Part shown: in pieces, positions 46,289 through 58,114 of the stretch
Position numbering within the stretch: position 1 is the first letter of the stretch
How the letters are laid out: each line of letters opens with the position of its first letter
Assembly (NCBI GenBank): GCA_933228895.1
Contig: OW121856.1
Location: forward strand, 15,207,805 to 15,271,804
Reading direction: 5' to 3'
Length of the DNA stretch: 64,000 nucleotides
Source of the DNA: Platycnemis pennipes
Taxonomy: Eukaryota > Arthropoda > Insecta > Odonata > Platycnemididae
Translations under genes and position numbers: made by a program
Notes under the pieces: generated by a model
What the model was told of the DNA's origin: nothing
What the model saw: the letters and a program-made list of their open reading frames with translations, nothing else
Database searches by the model: none

Positions 46289-46692
46289 AATATCTACCAC
46301 GCGGGAGAGATCGGTTGGGGCCTCAAAAGCGTCCCACACGCGTTGTGGCGCCGGTCGGCCCCCGATCGCAGGAACCACGTTTCCAATTATAAAGCATGGG
46401 CAGGAGAAATAGCTGCGGGGCGGGCGGGAAAAAAGCGACAGGTTCGATGGAGCGCGGCTCATAGAAATTCCCCAGATGGTTGGCGGTCCGGATTGGACGC
46501 CGAGGAGGCGCCCACGAACATCGCACAATCGTTGGCCAGCGAACCTATTAACTCGCGAATGGCAGCGCCCATTCAATAAGCGGATGAGGGGCCTGATCCG
46601 TCGCGATTACAGGGGAAATACCAGCGCTCTGGAAGCCCGCGTGAGCTCGTCGCTTAACAACGTGGAAGAGAATTACGGATTACTAGTCGGCG

Positions 46693-47162
46693 GGGATAGA
46701 TAGCATCCCAGCTGACCTGCTGAAAACCTAGGAAGAGGGGGGAGGGGCAGATTTTATGAACTTGTTCGTATAATACACAAGGAGGGGGTTGGCCAGAGGT
46801 TTTTGTAAAAACCGTGCTGATACCTATACCGAAATAGAGGTGACAAAATATGTGAACACTATAGAACCATAAGTTTGATTTCTCATGCGGCAAAGGTAGT
46901 GCTTAGAATCCTCAATAGGAGAATGGAAAAAAGATCAAACGAATTTCTAGGCGAGGATCCGTTTGGATTTCGGAATGGGAGGGCCACTCGGGATGCGATT
47001 GCACTGATGAGAATACTGGTGGAAAGAAATCTAGAATACAATCAGGATGAATTCGCGTGCTTTGTGATTTCGAAAAGGCGTTCGACAGAGTGAGGTGGAA
47101 CAAGTTAATGGAAATATTGCGGAAGATAGGAGTAGACTGGAGAGACAGGAGACTAATAGATC
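46693..47162 (+). pseudogene. LINE family A reverse transcriptase core, frameshifted
   Basis: The encoded enzyme would copy LINE RNA into DNA at a nicked target. Translation gives GIDSIPADLLKT near 46693-46728, then through stops and shifts FYELVRIIHKEGV, then CEHYRTISLISHAAKVVLRI (46854-46910), NEFLGEDPFGFRNGRATRDA, and finally DFEKAFDRVRWNKLMEILRK with IGVDWRDRRLI. These are RT motifs 0-3 and motif A, with the catalytic aspartate in DFEKAFD. One base is missing just before this motif (around 47064-47066), so its frame shifts. The palm FADD motif and the 3' end are absent: the fragment stops near 47162 in unrelated sequence. It is the only place where the fingers region of family A is visible. 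It lies close to the GC-richer DNA upstream, but no promoter can be assigned. Confidence 0.92.
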
Positions 47163-47164
47163 CA

Positions 47165-50138
47165 ACATAGAATTATCAGCCTTGAAAATATGCTAAAAAG
47201 ATTAAATATGCTCTTTCCTTACAATGAATTTAACTAGTTTCTGCCATTACATTCTGACAAATGGATGCATGAACAGATATACACTCGACGTGTTTTTTTC
47301 CGCATCGGCCAAACCCACTTCAAAGTCAGAAGGCGGAGCTAGTGAATTACTTTCGACGCCAAACGCCCTGTATCATTTAAAAGTTAGCTTAGATAAACTA
47401 CTGTGCTGGACATTTACACGCATAAATGAAACACTCCTTACACTACATCATTCCGTAATATTTTTTATACACGGCAATATGTGTAAATCGGTTCCAGCAC
47501 CGTACTCTCCCCATGTGTTCCCCAGGGAGAGAAGGCAAATCCATGAAATCGAGTAGAACCGATCCAGCAACTAACGAATCGCAAAGGTTGAATGGAAAAC
47601 CCGAACACAGACAGCCCGAGTGCAAGCACCCCATCCTGAATTAATCACACATTCAGGAGAGGCAATAGCCGCGCAGTTCTCGTAGTAGTAGTAGACACGA
47701 AAAGCGTATAAGCCGTATTTAAACCCTCCACATGTTCAAGTAAAAGCAAAGAAACCCGTTTGATTTCCCTCTGCCGCCCCAGGCGATATCGTAAAAGCGT
47801 AAGTATTATTGGTAACACTGCTATAACGTCGCACAATAAAAAAATTTGCGCCCCGCATTTCCAAGCGAAGGCAATCATCCCACACTTTATCTAACAACCT
47901 CTGCAATAGTTTATACCGTTACAAACCAAATGCACAATTATCGGATTCAAATTCTTTTTCCCCTATTTCCAACGATCAACAATGTACCCGCACCAATGTT
48001 CAGGATAAAATGAATACTACATGAAAGAACAAATTGTTCGTAGAGCCATTCAAACCCCGGCACACCAATAACAGTAACTGTATCCTCAGGCGTTGTACAC
48101 ACATGTTGTACGCTCAGGGGACAACATTGTCATTGTGACACTGCGAGGGCTCATGCAACATAAATCATCCTGCAGGCACCCCCTACCAAACAGAGCAACG
48201 CAGAGCCAGTGCGATCAGCTAAAAAATAAAGTTTTTACGATAACAACTTAACTCCTTACAGCCAACCCATAAACAAAACGACTAAACATGCCAAGCTCGA
48301 CGTCAACACATCCTTTTGCAGTCATACTTCCAGAGATACAACTTACGATTTAAAGAGGACAAACTCACCCCCCCCCCCTCCCCCCCGAATACGTATAAGC
48401 TTACATTTTAAGACATTCTCATTCAATAATCATGATAAATAAGACTAAAACTGGTAAAATCCATCGCGTAAATTATTTATTTAAAAAAAATATTTCCGTC
48501 TAGGAATTCCCGACCACACTGGGGTTTCGTCACTTCCGCCCCGGACAGACTCTTTGCGGAGCCGCATTCCGATACCGATTCAAGCCATCCGAACGATTCG
48601 GAAGTTCACTAGGCACATGGGAGAGGTTACGGATGAATGGATGATACCATCCATACCCCCACCTCCACAAGCACCCTCCTCCCTGGAGCACGCAGAAGAC
48701 GGAAATAGAGGCGGGAAGGGCAAGAAAATAAGGGGAGGGGGAGGCGGATCACGGTAGGGAGAGAGAGAAGTCGGCAGCGATTGGACGGGAAACTCACATG
48801 CGCCCGAGAAAGAGTTGCCCTCGACGGGAACAGACGTATCCAGGGGGAAGGGAGGAGAACCGCCTCCGCCCCCGAACACCGAAAACGTACACGGATCCAT
48901 CAATGTCCCTAGCTACCAGAGTGTTCCAATCTCTACAATGGATACCAATCGCATAGCCAAGAAACTTTGCTATGCATTACTCCAATCATTGTGTGACAAA
49001 CTGATGGGCGCCTAGCATATAAAAAAAATCTTGTGCCACAACCGTGCCTGATTAAAATTAGACAAAAAATAAGTGAAACATTTTCCACTAGGGAGAAAAA
49101 TGCCGTTAACAAATGTATCAACCTATTGGTAACGAAGCGAAGTTGTAATCAGATGAATCTAATGGAAAAACTGGACAGGAGCATAACGCACCTTGTGCAT
49201 AAAACACTTATGTACCCTGAAATATGTAAATCTTTTCAAACAAACCTCGCACAAGCAAAACGTTCGTCTTTCAAACGCTACTTGATGAATGTTTTTTTTT
49301 TACTGCCTCTCCTTTCACGACTTTAAAAAGATGAGAGTTGTCACCGCTTTAGCACTTGTGTGCGCAAATTAGGGAAAAATATTCAACAAAAGTGAACAAC
49401 TCTTCAGGCCGTACTACGGGGGATCCCACACATGGATTTCTTCATCGCCACATTTAGAATGCGTGTGTTCGTGGGAAAGTACCCGGGAATTCACGCATTT
49501 CAAATTAAACGGGACGACTATGAAGTTTTTATCCATTACAATATTTAATGAAACAGAAAACCTAACAATGCGATAAAGAGTTGCGAGTATCGAATAATAA
49601 GTTGCGAGATCAAGAAGCATTAGGGATTGAGTAAAAAAAATGTACCGTCCACAGTATTAAAACAAAAATTTAAGACACTTGCATTCGCATCATAGAGAAT
49701 GTTAGTTAGACAGAATTGTACGAACCACCGGCAGCCTCGATCTCGGAGATTCAATCCACAGCCTTAATGCAACTTACCTGAAAAGAAAGAGGGACATTAG
49801 TAGACAATATGAAGTAAAGTATGTAAAATAACAAATCATAAAATTAAAGATTTAACTAACTGTACAAGTGTAGAAATATCTTCAACTCGTATATTACAAC
49901 AGGTTTTATGAAATTAATTTGTTGAATGTTAAGGTAAACATGCAACAAAAACATAAGCATACGAGGAGTACGGGTGAAGCTTGCCTTATTTGCCTAAGTT
50001 ATTTCTTCAACTGGTATTCCAAGATAAAAACATAGCAGTAAAGTCGAGTATACTACAGTTTCCCCCTATGAGGGGTACTAGCCTGTAGTTCTTGTTTTGC
50101 ACGCGTGAAAAAAATCAGTATATACCAAACATAGCTGT
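47165..50138. other. Unannotated stretch
   Basis: A poly-C pair (C10 and C7) lies at about 48369-48386 and a GC-rich patch at about 48600-48880. A 97-codon frame (49033-49326, plus) has balanced, protein-like composition but no recognised family. No other repeat is recognised. Confidence 0.45.
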
Positions 50139-50139
50139 A

Positions 50140-50439
50140 TACACTGTAAAAAGTTGATCTGATTTTCAGTGCGATCTGAATTTAAGCGCTGTCTGGTTGT
50201 AAGGCAGGAACACGGATTTAAGGTACGGAAGAGGCAGGAACATGGATGGTTGGTACAGGAGCAGTTAAGCAGGAAGCAGAGGGAGCAGGATTATGGATGG
50301 TCTGATTTTCAGTCGTTCACCTGCCTTATTTTTAGACAAGATATTACTGCTGAAATTCAACATACCCTGTCTTAAAATTGTTGCATCTGAAATTCAGATC
50401 GCTTTTGTACCTTAAAATCAGATTACTTTTTACAGTGTA
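50140..50439. mobile_element. Tc1/mariner-like MITE with TA target-site duplication
   Basis: A 296-bp element (50142-50437) is flanked by TA (50140-50141 and 50438-50439). Its ends are inverted: left CACTGTAAAAAGTTGATCTG, right (reverse complement) CACTGTAAAAAGTAATCTG, and the similarity continues into GCGATCTGAATTT on both sides. The CACTG terminus and TA duplication are typical of Tc1/mariner. No transposase frame is present. The interior carries degenerate direct repeats starting GGCAGGAACA at 50203 and 50232 and GGAGCAGG near 50283. Confidence 0.88.
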
Positions 50440-50444
50440 AATAC

Positions 50445-51175
50445 CATGGCAGTGAGGATTTTGATTACTTTTTTAAACTTTCCAGCTCCAAACGCAGGAA
50501 CAAGTCGTCGTCTACAGTGACAAAACTTGCCAGACCACTATATATCAATTCAGTTCGGCCTGCAACGTAGTGTTCGGCAAGTTGGAAGCAAAATAATTCG
50601 TGGCATAAAACGCATAAACAAAATCTAGTTATTCACAAACTATTGGGTTCAATCGAAAGTATTTTCAGGAAGAATTCCCTAACTAGAGCACTTGAGCCAT
50701 CTACTGCGAGTCTCTGAAACATATTGCAACGGCATTCTGGCTCGAGAGAACCCTTGACCTGAAAACTTAAGTAAGAGTCCAAAGCAGTGCATCCAGATCT
50801 TACATGAACACATCCCAGGACGCAGAGAAGAAATAACATGACGCTAATGGATGCTATGCCTCACTCCCGTGGAGCTGGCGAAGATAAAAGAGCACGAAGA
50901 TGCACATCACACCATGATGGAAAATAGGTCACGACAGTGCGCAAATTGACGACCAGAACAATTACTTCAGACATTAGCCAAATGACCCCACGCAACACCT
51001 AAAAATTCTACTTTATATTCGCCCTGTTCCTAGGGTGAACAGCTACGAATACACAATAAATTCTATCCAGTCACTACGAGAAGACAACTTTCTGCAGAAA
51101 TATCTTGTCATTGGTAAGCTGATTTCCAGACCTCTATTTTAATATGTAGATGGTTTTCTTCGGGAGTTTAGGTCA
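50445..51175. other. Unannotated stretch
   Basis: A 68-codon minus frame only, with no recognised motif. Confidence 0.5.
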
Positions 51176-51179
51176 TTGA

Positions 51180-51250
51180 GAAAATGAAAATTTTGAACTT
51201 TTGGTCAGACGTTTCGGAAAATGTATTTCTTCCTTCTTCAGGGCTATAAT
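51180..51250 (-). mobile_element. Second CCTGAAGAAGG...CGAAACGTC module (Penelope-like?)
   Basis: On the minus strand, CCTGAAGAAGG (51232-51242) is followed by a possible GGAA/TTCC stem and CGAAACGTC (51208-51216), then A-rich sequence. The CTGANGA...GAAA layout parallels the 7.1 kb module, again with an extra base before the stem. No flanking stem I pairing is evident, and the boundaries of any parent element are unknown. Confidence 0.3.
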
Positions 51251-51254
51251 GTGA

Positions 51255-53515
51255 TGAACCACCAATGAATATAGGTGACAAGATTTAGAGTATAGTTTCA
51301 ATACAATATGTTATACAATATCAATTTGTTACAAAGAAATATCTTGTGTTTCACCTAATAGTTGACGCTTTGCACCAAGAAATACAGATAATATATCTTT
51401 TTCAAATCTGGTTTAAGAAGAATCATCAGCCACCAAGTAAGAACCCAGCTTAATTCTAGTCCAGAATAAGCTTCGCAACCAAATATTTCTTAAGCTCCAA
51501 CAGGAAATTCGATAGTTTAGCATATAAAGATTGGGATGGTCTTCTATAAACTGTGATTCGCTCCGACATAACTACCAGGAATGCATTTGTGGACACAATA
51601 ACACACTCGACGTTATTTGAACATAGGTTACAGTTTTAAGTGCACACTAAATGCCATACCACGGCGTCGAAATGGAAAATACTCCTCACCACAATTTTTA
51701 CGGAAGAACGCAAATTTAAATTTAGGTCTGTGTGACGTTTACATTTACCGAAGAAATTTTTCATTTACTAATTTCCATTTCTTTACCGCTTAATTTTCCT
51801 CAACATAATGCAAGTGACGCAAAAGAATTTGGATGGACAGGCGTTTAGGTTATATAAGCAGTTGCACTGCAATCCCACGTGGACGAAAAATGAATCCGCC
51901 CGTCATAAAACCATTTAAAAATACTAGAAAAACCCAGTTAGCGATAAATTACACACGATTCGCCGCTATGAGATAAAAACAGAAACGACGTCCCTACACC
52001 CCATTACAGGAAAGGCAGTCACGGTTCATAACTAGCAGGAAATATGGGCCGTTTTTTCTAACTCTGGATTACTGAACGTCTTAACGTCCATGAATGATAA
52101 GAAATTCGTTTAAAATACTAAATAAAATCTTGGAGAGTTTGCGGAACCTAACCCTTCAATTTCCCACCTTAGGTATTCCCTGCCCAATTTTAAGAAAATG
52201 ACTGCCGGGGGGTCACAGAATGCCACCAGCCATATTCCGAACTCCAGCTTTTGCATCACATTTGCAATGCCATAAAATGAAACCGTGCCACATAAATACG
52301 CTACAATATCCAGGGCACATTTAATGCAATATTTAGTTATTTACCCTGGCCTAGATGAGGCCATATGGCCCCCTCTGCCCCTAGCCCAGGGTTCATTAAG
52401 ATACAGAGTTCAATAATTAAACAGTTAACACAAAAGAATTAAACCTTTTGAGATTGTCCCTTGACAATTTCAACGATATCGCGAACAAGATGTCTCATAT
52501 TTCGCAGATGTGAGAATAGTATGGAAAAACGGACTTCTACGAACTTGCGGAAGTGCTGAAAAGACAAAAGAAATGGTTTGAATAGTTTACAGGAAGAAGC
52601 ATAACACTTCAGCGATTATCGAAAGCGGATCTGCGTCCGTAGCCAGACACGAGTGACAGCCGCTCCACACGGCAACATGCATTAGCTTCCACGAAGTCAA
52701 AAATTTTAATACGCTGATACATGTGAATACCTGACGAGTGAGAGGACTTAAAATAATCGTCATACAAGCCGGGGATTAGGGTCATGTCACGCACGCCTCA
52801 CACGAAACACCGGAAAGCAAAGAATGCTGTAACAGCGTCCACCCGTAATATGATATCGTAAAATCAAAGCCCCTGCTTAACTTTGACAAAAGAACAGAAT
52901 TCCAGCAGCTATCCACGGAGATGAACTCGGGAGGCTAAACATTTTTTGTACCATTTCCGAGATCCCCGGGAATAATCCGTGAGGCGGAATTGATGCCTTG
53001 GATTATCTTCCCGTCCAACGCTCCCCGGTGTGGAAGGGATTCATTCCCACCGCCACCGAGCCCCCATCCCCCACACACACACGCACGCACATTCCAAACG
53101 AAAAAAAATACCCAGAGCAGGGAAAATCGGACTGTAAACATTGACTGACCTTCCGCAATTCCCCAATTCCGGAGGGCCTGTTCGCACCTGGCTACGAGGA
53201 GATTCAAGAGCAGGGAAGTGGTGGGGCTCTGTCGGAATGGAGAGGGAGGCGGGAAGAAAATGGAGAAGACGGTGGAAAAGAAAGCAGATGGAATGGAACG
53301 TCGCTTACACAACTCAAAAAATAGGAAATTAATATAAATCTACGACGGCTGGGCAATGTCGATTTACGAGAAAGCCTAAGGGAACAAGCGTACTTACTGA
53401 TCACCACTTCCTAAGATCAAGATGACATTTTACGCTTACGTCCACAACTTACGTTCACCGTAACAAGGCACAAAATAATATGCATAATGGCTGTAAATGT
53501 TTATATTACACTTAA
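51255..53515. other. Unannotated AT-rich stretch
   Basis: The only sizeable frames are 61 codons (52609-52794, minus) and 125 codons (52935-53312, minus, in a GC-richer patch with a CA run near 53071-53090). None is recognised. Confidence 0.5.
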
Positions 53516-53517
53516 TT

Positions 53518-53780
53518 AGCAATAATAATAATAAGTGATCTTTATTAGGGCGAGATTGAGCATAACTGAGCCTTCTGCCATGTAACCCCTATTCACTGAG
53601 TCCAAAATAACAAAGTTATTCAACGGAGTCCAAAATAACAAAGTTATTACTACAGAAAATAACAAATATATTCTGGAAAATCTTCCGATCAACAAATATA
53701 CAGAAGAAAGCTTTAGCCTCTTAGCAGAAGGCAGCGAAGGAGGCATTGCAATACCTACTTGTATTCATAGCAATGCCTTG
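53518..53780 (-). mobile_element. LINE 3' UTR with (TTA)n tail, third family
   Basis: Reverse-complement reading ends GGGGTTACATGGCAGAAGGC, CTCAATCTCGCCCTAATAAAG, ATCACTTATTATTATTATTG. An AATAAAG signal followed by a short trinucleotide tail is typical of the 3' end of CR1/Jockey/I-type LINEs. No coding part remains. The upstream limit near 53780 is approximate. Confidence 0.65.
53598..53648. repeat. 28-bp tandem duplication in the LINE UTR
   Basis: GAGTCCAAAATAACAAAGTT begins at 53598 and again at 53626. The first 23 bases of both units are identical. Confidence 0.9.
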
Positions 53781-53784
53781 TACG

Positions 53785-56304
53785 AGTTTGTATTATAGAA
53801 AATAGACAAGAATTATTGATACTTTGCAGTATTCTACAGAAAAATTTATTTCAAGAAATGTATTATAGAAAATGAATGAAATGTGGACACTACAACTAAA
53901 ATATATGATACGCAAATGTTTGCAAGAGAAAACTAAAAAAAAATTTCCAACTAAGAGCGGATATAATAGCCTGAACCTTACTAGAACTACTCCCCAGAGA
54001 AACTACTCTTTCATGGAACCGTGGAAAAACGTTTACTCTCAAATCAATCACACATTGATTATAAACATAACCCCGCTAGCAAAACAATGACATATTTATT
54101 CTCCCTCTCTCCCTAAAGCATCTCGCTCTTCCGTTAATATCACGACATGAAAACAAGATTGTTTGGATTTCGCATCGAAATACTCCATCACCACCTCAGC
54201 GCCCAGCAAGCTGGTAAAGAGCAGGTGAGGAGGGGGGAAAGGGGAGGGGAGAGGGGGGTAAGTGAGAGGAGGGGCGAGGACAAACGACTTGCGAGATGGT
54301 GCCAAGCGAATGAGTCGAGTGAATGGTGTGCGGAGGGGTGCAAGGCGGGGAAATATATTTACTTTTCCCGAAAGAGATACTAGAATCCTGCATCACTCAG
54401 GACCATGGAAACCTGTTCTGCATCATCGTAAAAAGACAACCACTTCACTGAGATGGGCTGCAAAGGCTCATCAGCCCTCGCATGTCAAAACCAACTCCCA
54501 CTGCGCATAAAATGATTTAATCCCACACATTACGGCATGGGAGCAAGTGTCAAACATACGTGGAGTGGTAGCGATTAGTAAGACTTTATTTATAAATATT
54601 TGAGTTTTCAAAAAGTGGACGTCCCTTTCAAAGCAGTTTTCCATCCGACACAGTTTTGAAGTTATCACCACACGCATTACCAATCCTGGCAATCCTTAAC
54701 TGTAGTCTTCAATTAGGTTAGATCGTTACGATGTCATAAATAGTGGCAATGGTTCCGGTCACCGTGGTTGGCATAATCTAGACACTGATTACGATATTAT
54801 ACACCTCCAAGAGTTTACGTAAAAATTTCCGTTTCAATCCTACCTTGACCTCGAGCCTGGCATGTTCTTAAAGATAAAAACAGGGGAATGTTCGTGGAGA
54901 GTTATCCGAATTCACATCACCGACGAATATAATATAAATATATGTACTCAGAATATTCTTATAATAGGAGAAACACGGATCGGAAACAGGAACTGGTCGA
55001 AATCGAAAATTTTTTCAAGCGAATATATTAATCTTGTTTTTAATGCCAATTATGACATTTCTGTGACAATGTCCAATTCCCGATGCAGCTCTATTCGTCT
55101 ACGGTTATTTAAGCATCGAAAGTGCTACCATCAAAGAGAACTTCAATGAAATTATCCAGCCCACACTAAGGTTCTTTTACGCCTGAAACTCGATTAGGTG
55201 ATTCCGAAGAGAATGAACTGACAGGATTCATCCTTACAAAAGCTCAATAAAGAAATAAAAATGTGAAAAGCTCTCGAGAACAAAACTACAAAAAAATTAC
55301 ATGCGCGCTTCATGAATACGAGAACAGAACAACGAAGCACTTGTTTTCAACGGCGGAAAAAAGATTCCAACGCACAACTCAAAGCAGACGAGTAAAAAAA
55401 TGAGACCGATGAAAAAAAGTCCACATTTACGTTTTGGTGGCCTGAGAAACGGCACAAAGAAATGCGAATGTATGCATCAAGTACAAACTCCTTTCCAAAA
55501 CTTAAGAGGCGGAAAAGTAGAAAAAACCTTGAACAAATCTTAGCCAATTACTTAGCTATGCTGGACACTACCAAAAATCATGAATTGTACATTCATAAGG
55601 GGAAATAACGAATTGACCGTAAAAAAAACACTACTGTCACCCTCCAAGAAAAACCAATAAGAGAAAAACGTATCGTTACAGCGTTAATCTTTCTCCTTCG
55701 AGAGGGAACCGTTAACCACAACTGACCATGCGTTCGCGCTATCAGTCTCAAGAACACGACTATCCCTATCAATTTAGACAGGCGAGGTGGTCCAAAAGAC
55801 GGCTTTGATCATATCGGCGTAAACCTACCCCACTAAAGAAATTGTACGCCTCATAAAGCGTGTCCCTGAAAAAAAGACATCACGGCTCGGGGTCAAATGG
55901 GCCCATTTTGAAGGAACCGACCACTTTGCCGCTCGAACTCCGGCACGAACTGAGGAGGCAAAAATCGACAAACACCTGCGGATTGCGATGTTATCAACAG
56001 ATCATATTGAATCACTCCAAACAATTTTTCCCCTCCTTAATCACGCGACGCTATCCACAATGGGTGTTCAACACCTACGAGCAGTAACAGAACCTTCGGC
56101 AAAAGGCTCCCGGGGGTCGTTTATCACTGTTCAATTCAACGTCTCCAGAGGCTAAGAATTCATTTTCTTCGCTTTTCACCCTGAGAACTTAAATGCAAAA
56201 CTGTAAGAAAGGTGCACACGGTCATCCTATAGTATCACCTGTCCCACTGAGGTTTACTGAGAATGATAGATATACGTATGCACAATAAAAACTCCTGCAT
56301 ATAA
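53785..56304. other. Unannotated stretch with a G-quadruplex motif at 54232-54258
   Basis: Mostly AT-rich, with no recognised gene. At 54232-54258 four G tracts (6, 4, 4 and 6 G) are separated by loops of 3, 1 and 3 bases, a canonical intramolecular G-quadruplex pattern. Frames reach 95 codons (54862-55149, plus) without domains. Confidence 0.6.
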
Positions 56305-56410
56305 AGCTACAGTTGCTTGTTTGCATGTCGGTAGTGCATGCTTAGTGATCTTCACCCCCTGCCACACACCCTCACGGTGGCTTGCAGGGTATCGTGTAGA
56401 TGTAGATTTG
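56305..56410 (+). mobile_element. LINE family B 3' end, subfamily II (short copy)
   Basis: It shares AGTTGCTTGTTTGCATGT and AGTGCATGCTTAGTGATCTT with the 16.4 kb copy. It ends with hairpin CCCCTGCCACACACCCTCAC / GGTGGCTTGCAGGG and ATCGTGTAGATGTAGATTT. About 105 bp, non-coding. Confidence 0.85.
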
Positions 56411-56471
56411 ACCAGATAAGTAAGGTTAAAACGTCGTTTTCCCCCCGTACCATTAGAGAACATAACAGGCA

Positions 56472-56700
56472 GCATAGCAAAGGGATAGGTAGGTGAAATA
56501 TTGTTAGAATACACTCTATAGGTAGTCCTTAGTTGTATGATAGCCATTAGTAGCATGGTTAGTTGCAAGGCAGTCTCATCTAGGTCATAGTAGTACTTAG
56601 ATGCTTGTAAATGGTTCATGTTTAATCGTCACGCCCAGCCACACACCCTACGGTATCTCGCAGGGTATTACGAAGATGCGTATGGATATAGATTTAGATT
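56472..56700 (+). mobile_element. LINE family B 3' end, subfamily II
   Basis: It starts with GCATAGCAAAGGGATAGGTA as at 16.4 kb, diverges in the middle, and ends with a decayed hairpin (CCCAGCCACACACCCTACGG...CTCGCAGGG) and GATATAGATTTAGAT. It lies only about 60 bp downstream of the previous copy in the same orientation. Confidence 0.78.
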
Positions 56701-56704
56701 AAGA

Positions 56705-57395
56705 AGGTATGGAATCCAGTAAAGGTATTGACGGACAAACCAAGTGAAAAAAATATCCATTTAGCAACGCAAATACGTTAAATTCAGATATGATGCAGAA
56801 AAGACTGAAGAAAGAAAGTTTACTACTTCACATAAAAAATACTTCCACTTGTCGATGAAGGCTTCACGTTCTGTAAAGATTTTCGAAAATCACTTTTCAA
56901 TTCACTTTTGGTCCAACGTAAGGCAAACATACGATTACGTGTCCGAGAGAGGTTGCGTTTTCTATGTCCTTCAACAAATAAAACGCTAACTACATATTGC
57001 AACCTCTTTAAGAACGTCTGTGTGGTATTGCTTAGTACCCACATAATGAATGTAGCAGGGTTGAGAACGTTAACTGTCCAAATGAACTTGACCATAAGCA
57101 TCCCGAAAGTGGCAGGGATAGGAGTAGTGTTGGGAATTAGTCCCGGCATCTCCCCTGGAGTCCCAGATTCGAATCTCAGAGCTACATTGATACATGGAGA
57201 TCATTCCAGTTAGAGCACTTCATCTGTGGATGGGAATGTACACCGAGGAGATCATGACCCTTTTCATTGGAGCACGTGAATGCGCCCCCAACAGCCAACC
57301 CCTTAGCCCCTCCCTAAATGAACTACATACATTCTGCTCGAATACCCAACGATCCAAAACGCTGCTAACGACCCTACTTGCCAGTCCCTTCCGCT
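56705..57395. other. Unannotated stretch
   Basis: Complementary frames of 108 (56823-57149, minus) and 101 codons (56908-57213, plus) overlap. A palindromic GATTCGAATC string near 57166-57175 resembles a B box in both orientations but lacks an A box. Confidence 0.45.
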
Positions 57396-57399
57396 AATG

Positions 57400-58110
57400 A
57401 TAACAACACGACATCGGCGAAGGCTAATGACGAACCTTGAATTACGCAGCAGTACACATCACCAAGAAGGCAAGGTGGGAATGACGACAAAAACCGAACG
57501 CCGACGAAAACGCAATCTACAGCCCCACCCCTCGCCAAGCAGACGAGAGCAAAAGCGCTGGAAGGGTCGCGCCGGGGGAAATTTCGGAACAAGGCCCTCG
57601 AGAGGGCTGGAGGACCCTTAGCGCCGACACCCAAACCACGGGGAGGACACGTATCACGACATCAGTATCAGCCTTGCACGACACGCATAAAAATGTTTGC
57701 GGAGAGCGACGCACGTCTGCAGAGTGGCCCGGGGAGACGAGCACCAGATAATAAAACCGGGACGAACTAGCGCGAAAGGGGGGCAAGGCAGAGAATGGGG
57801 GAGGGGGGGAAGAGGGCTTCGCCCGGGGCGGGGATCGTGCGCGATGGCGGTGTGAGATTAGTGGCGGAAATTGAAAGTGGGGCGGGGGGGGGGCGGTTAG
57901 ATTAAGCGAGGATATTGGGCTGGAGGGCAAAAGAAGGCTCCAGACGAAGGCAAAAGCTCACATGCGCCGGTAGGCCCCACGGCCAAAGGTATTAACGAAT
58001 GAGCCTCCCACGATGTTGACCCTCGAAGCTCTCGCTTATCTCCAGTTCGCCCCAAGGGCCAATGAAGGGGTGTTCTCCACGCGGTTGGTTCCACAGAAGC
58101 CACAGAACGA
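57400..58110. other. GC/CpG-rich block with G-tract clusters
   Basis: GC-rich, with clustered G tracts near 57797-57832 and 57876-57896 that fit quadruplex patterns. Overlapping frames (137 and 86 codons minus, 74 codons plus) lack domains. Confidence 0.5.
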
Positions 58111-58114
58111 GGGT

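Noticed and set aside
57160..57185. GATTCGAATCTC string as a tRNA or SINE B box
   Set aside because: Palindromic core with no credible A box or stem pairing.
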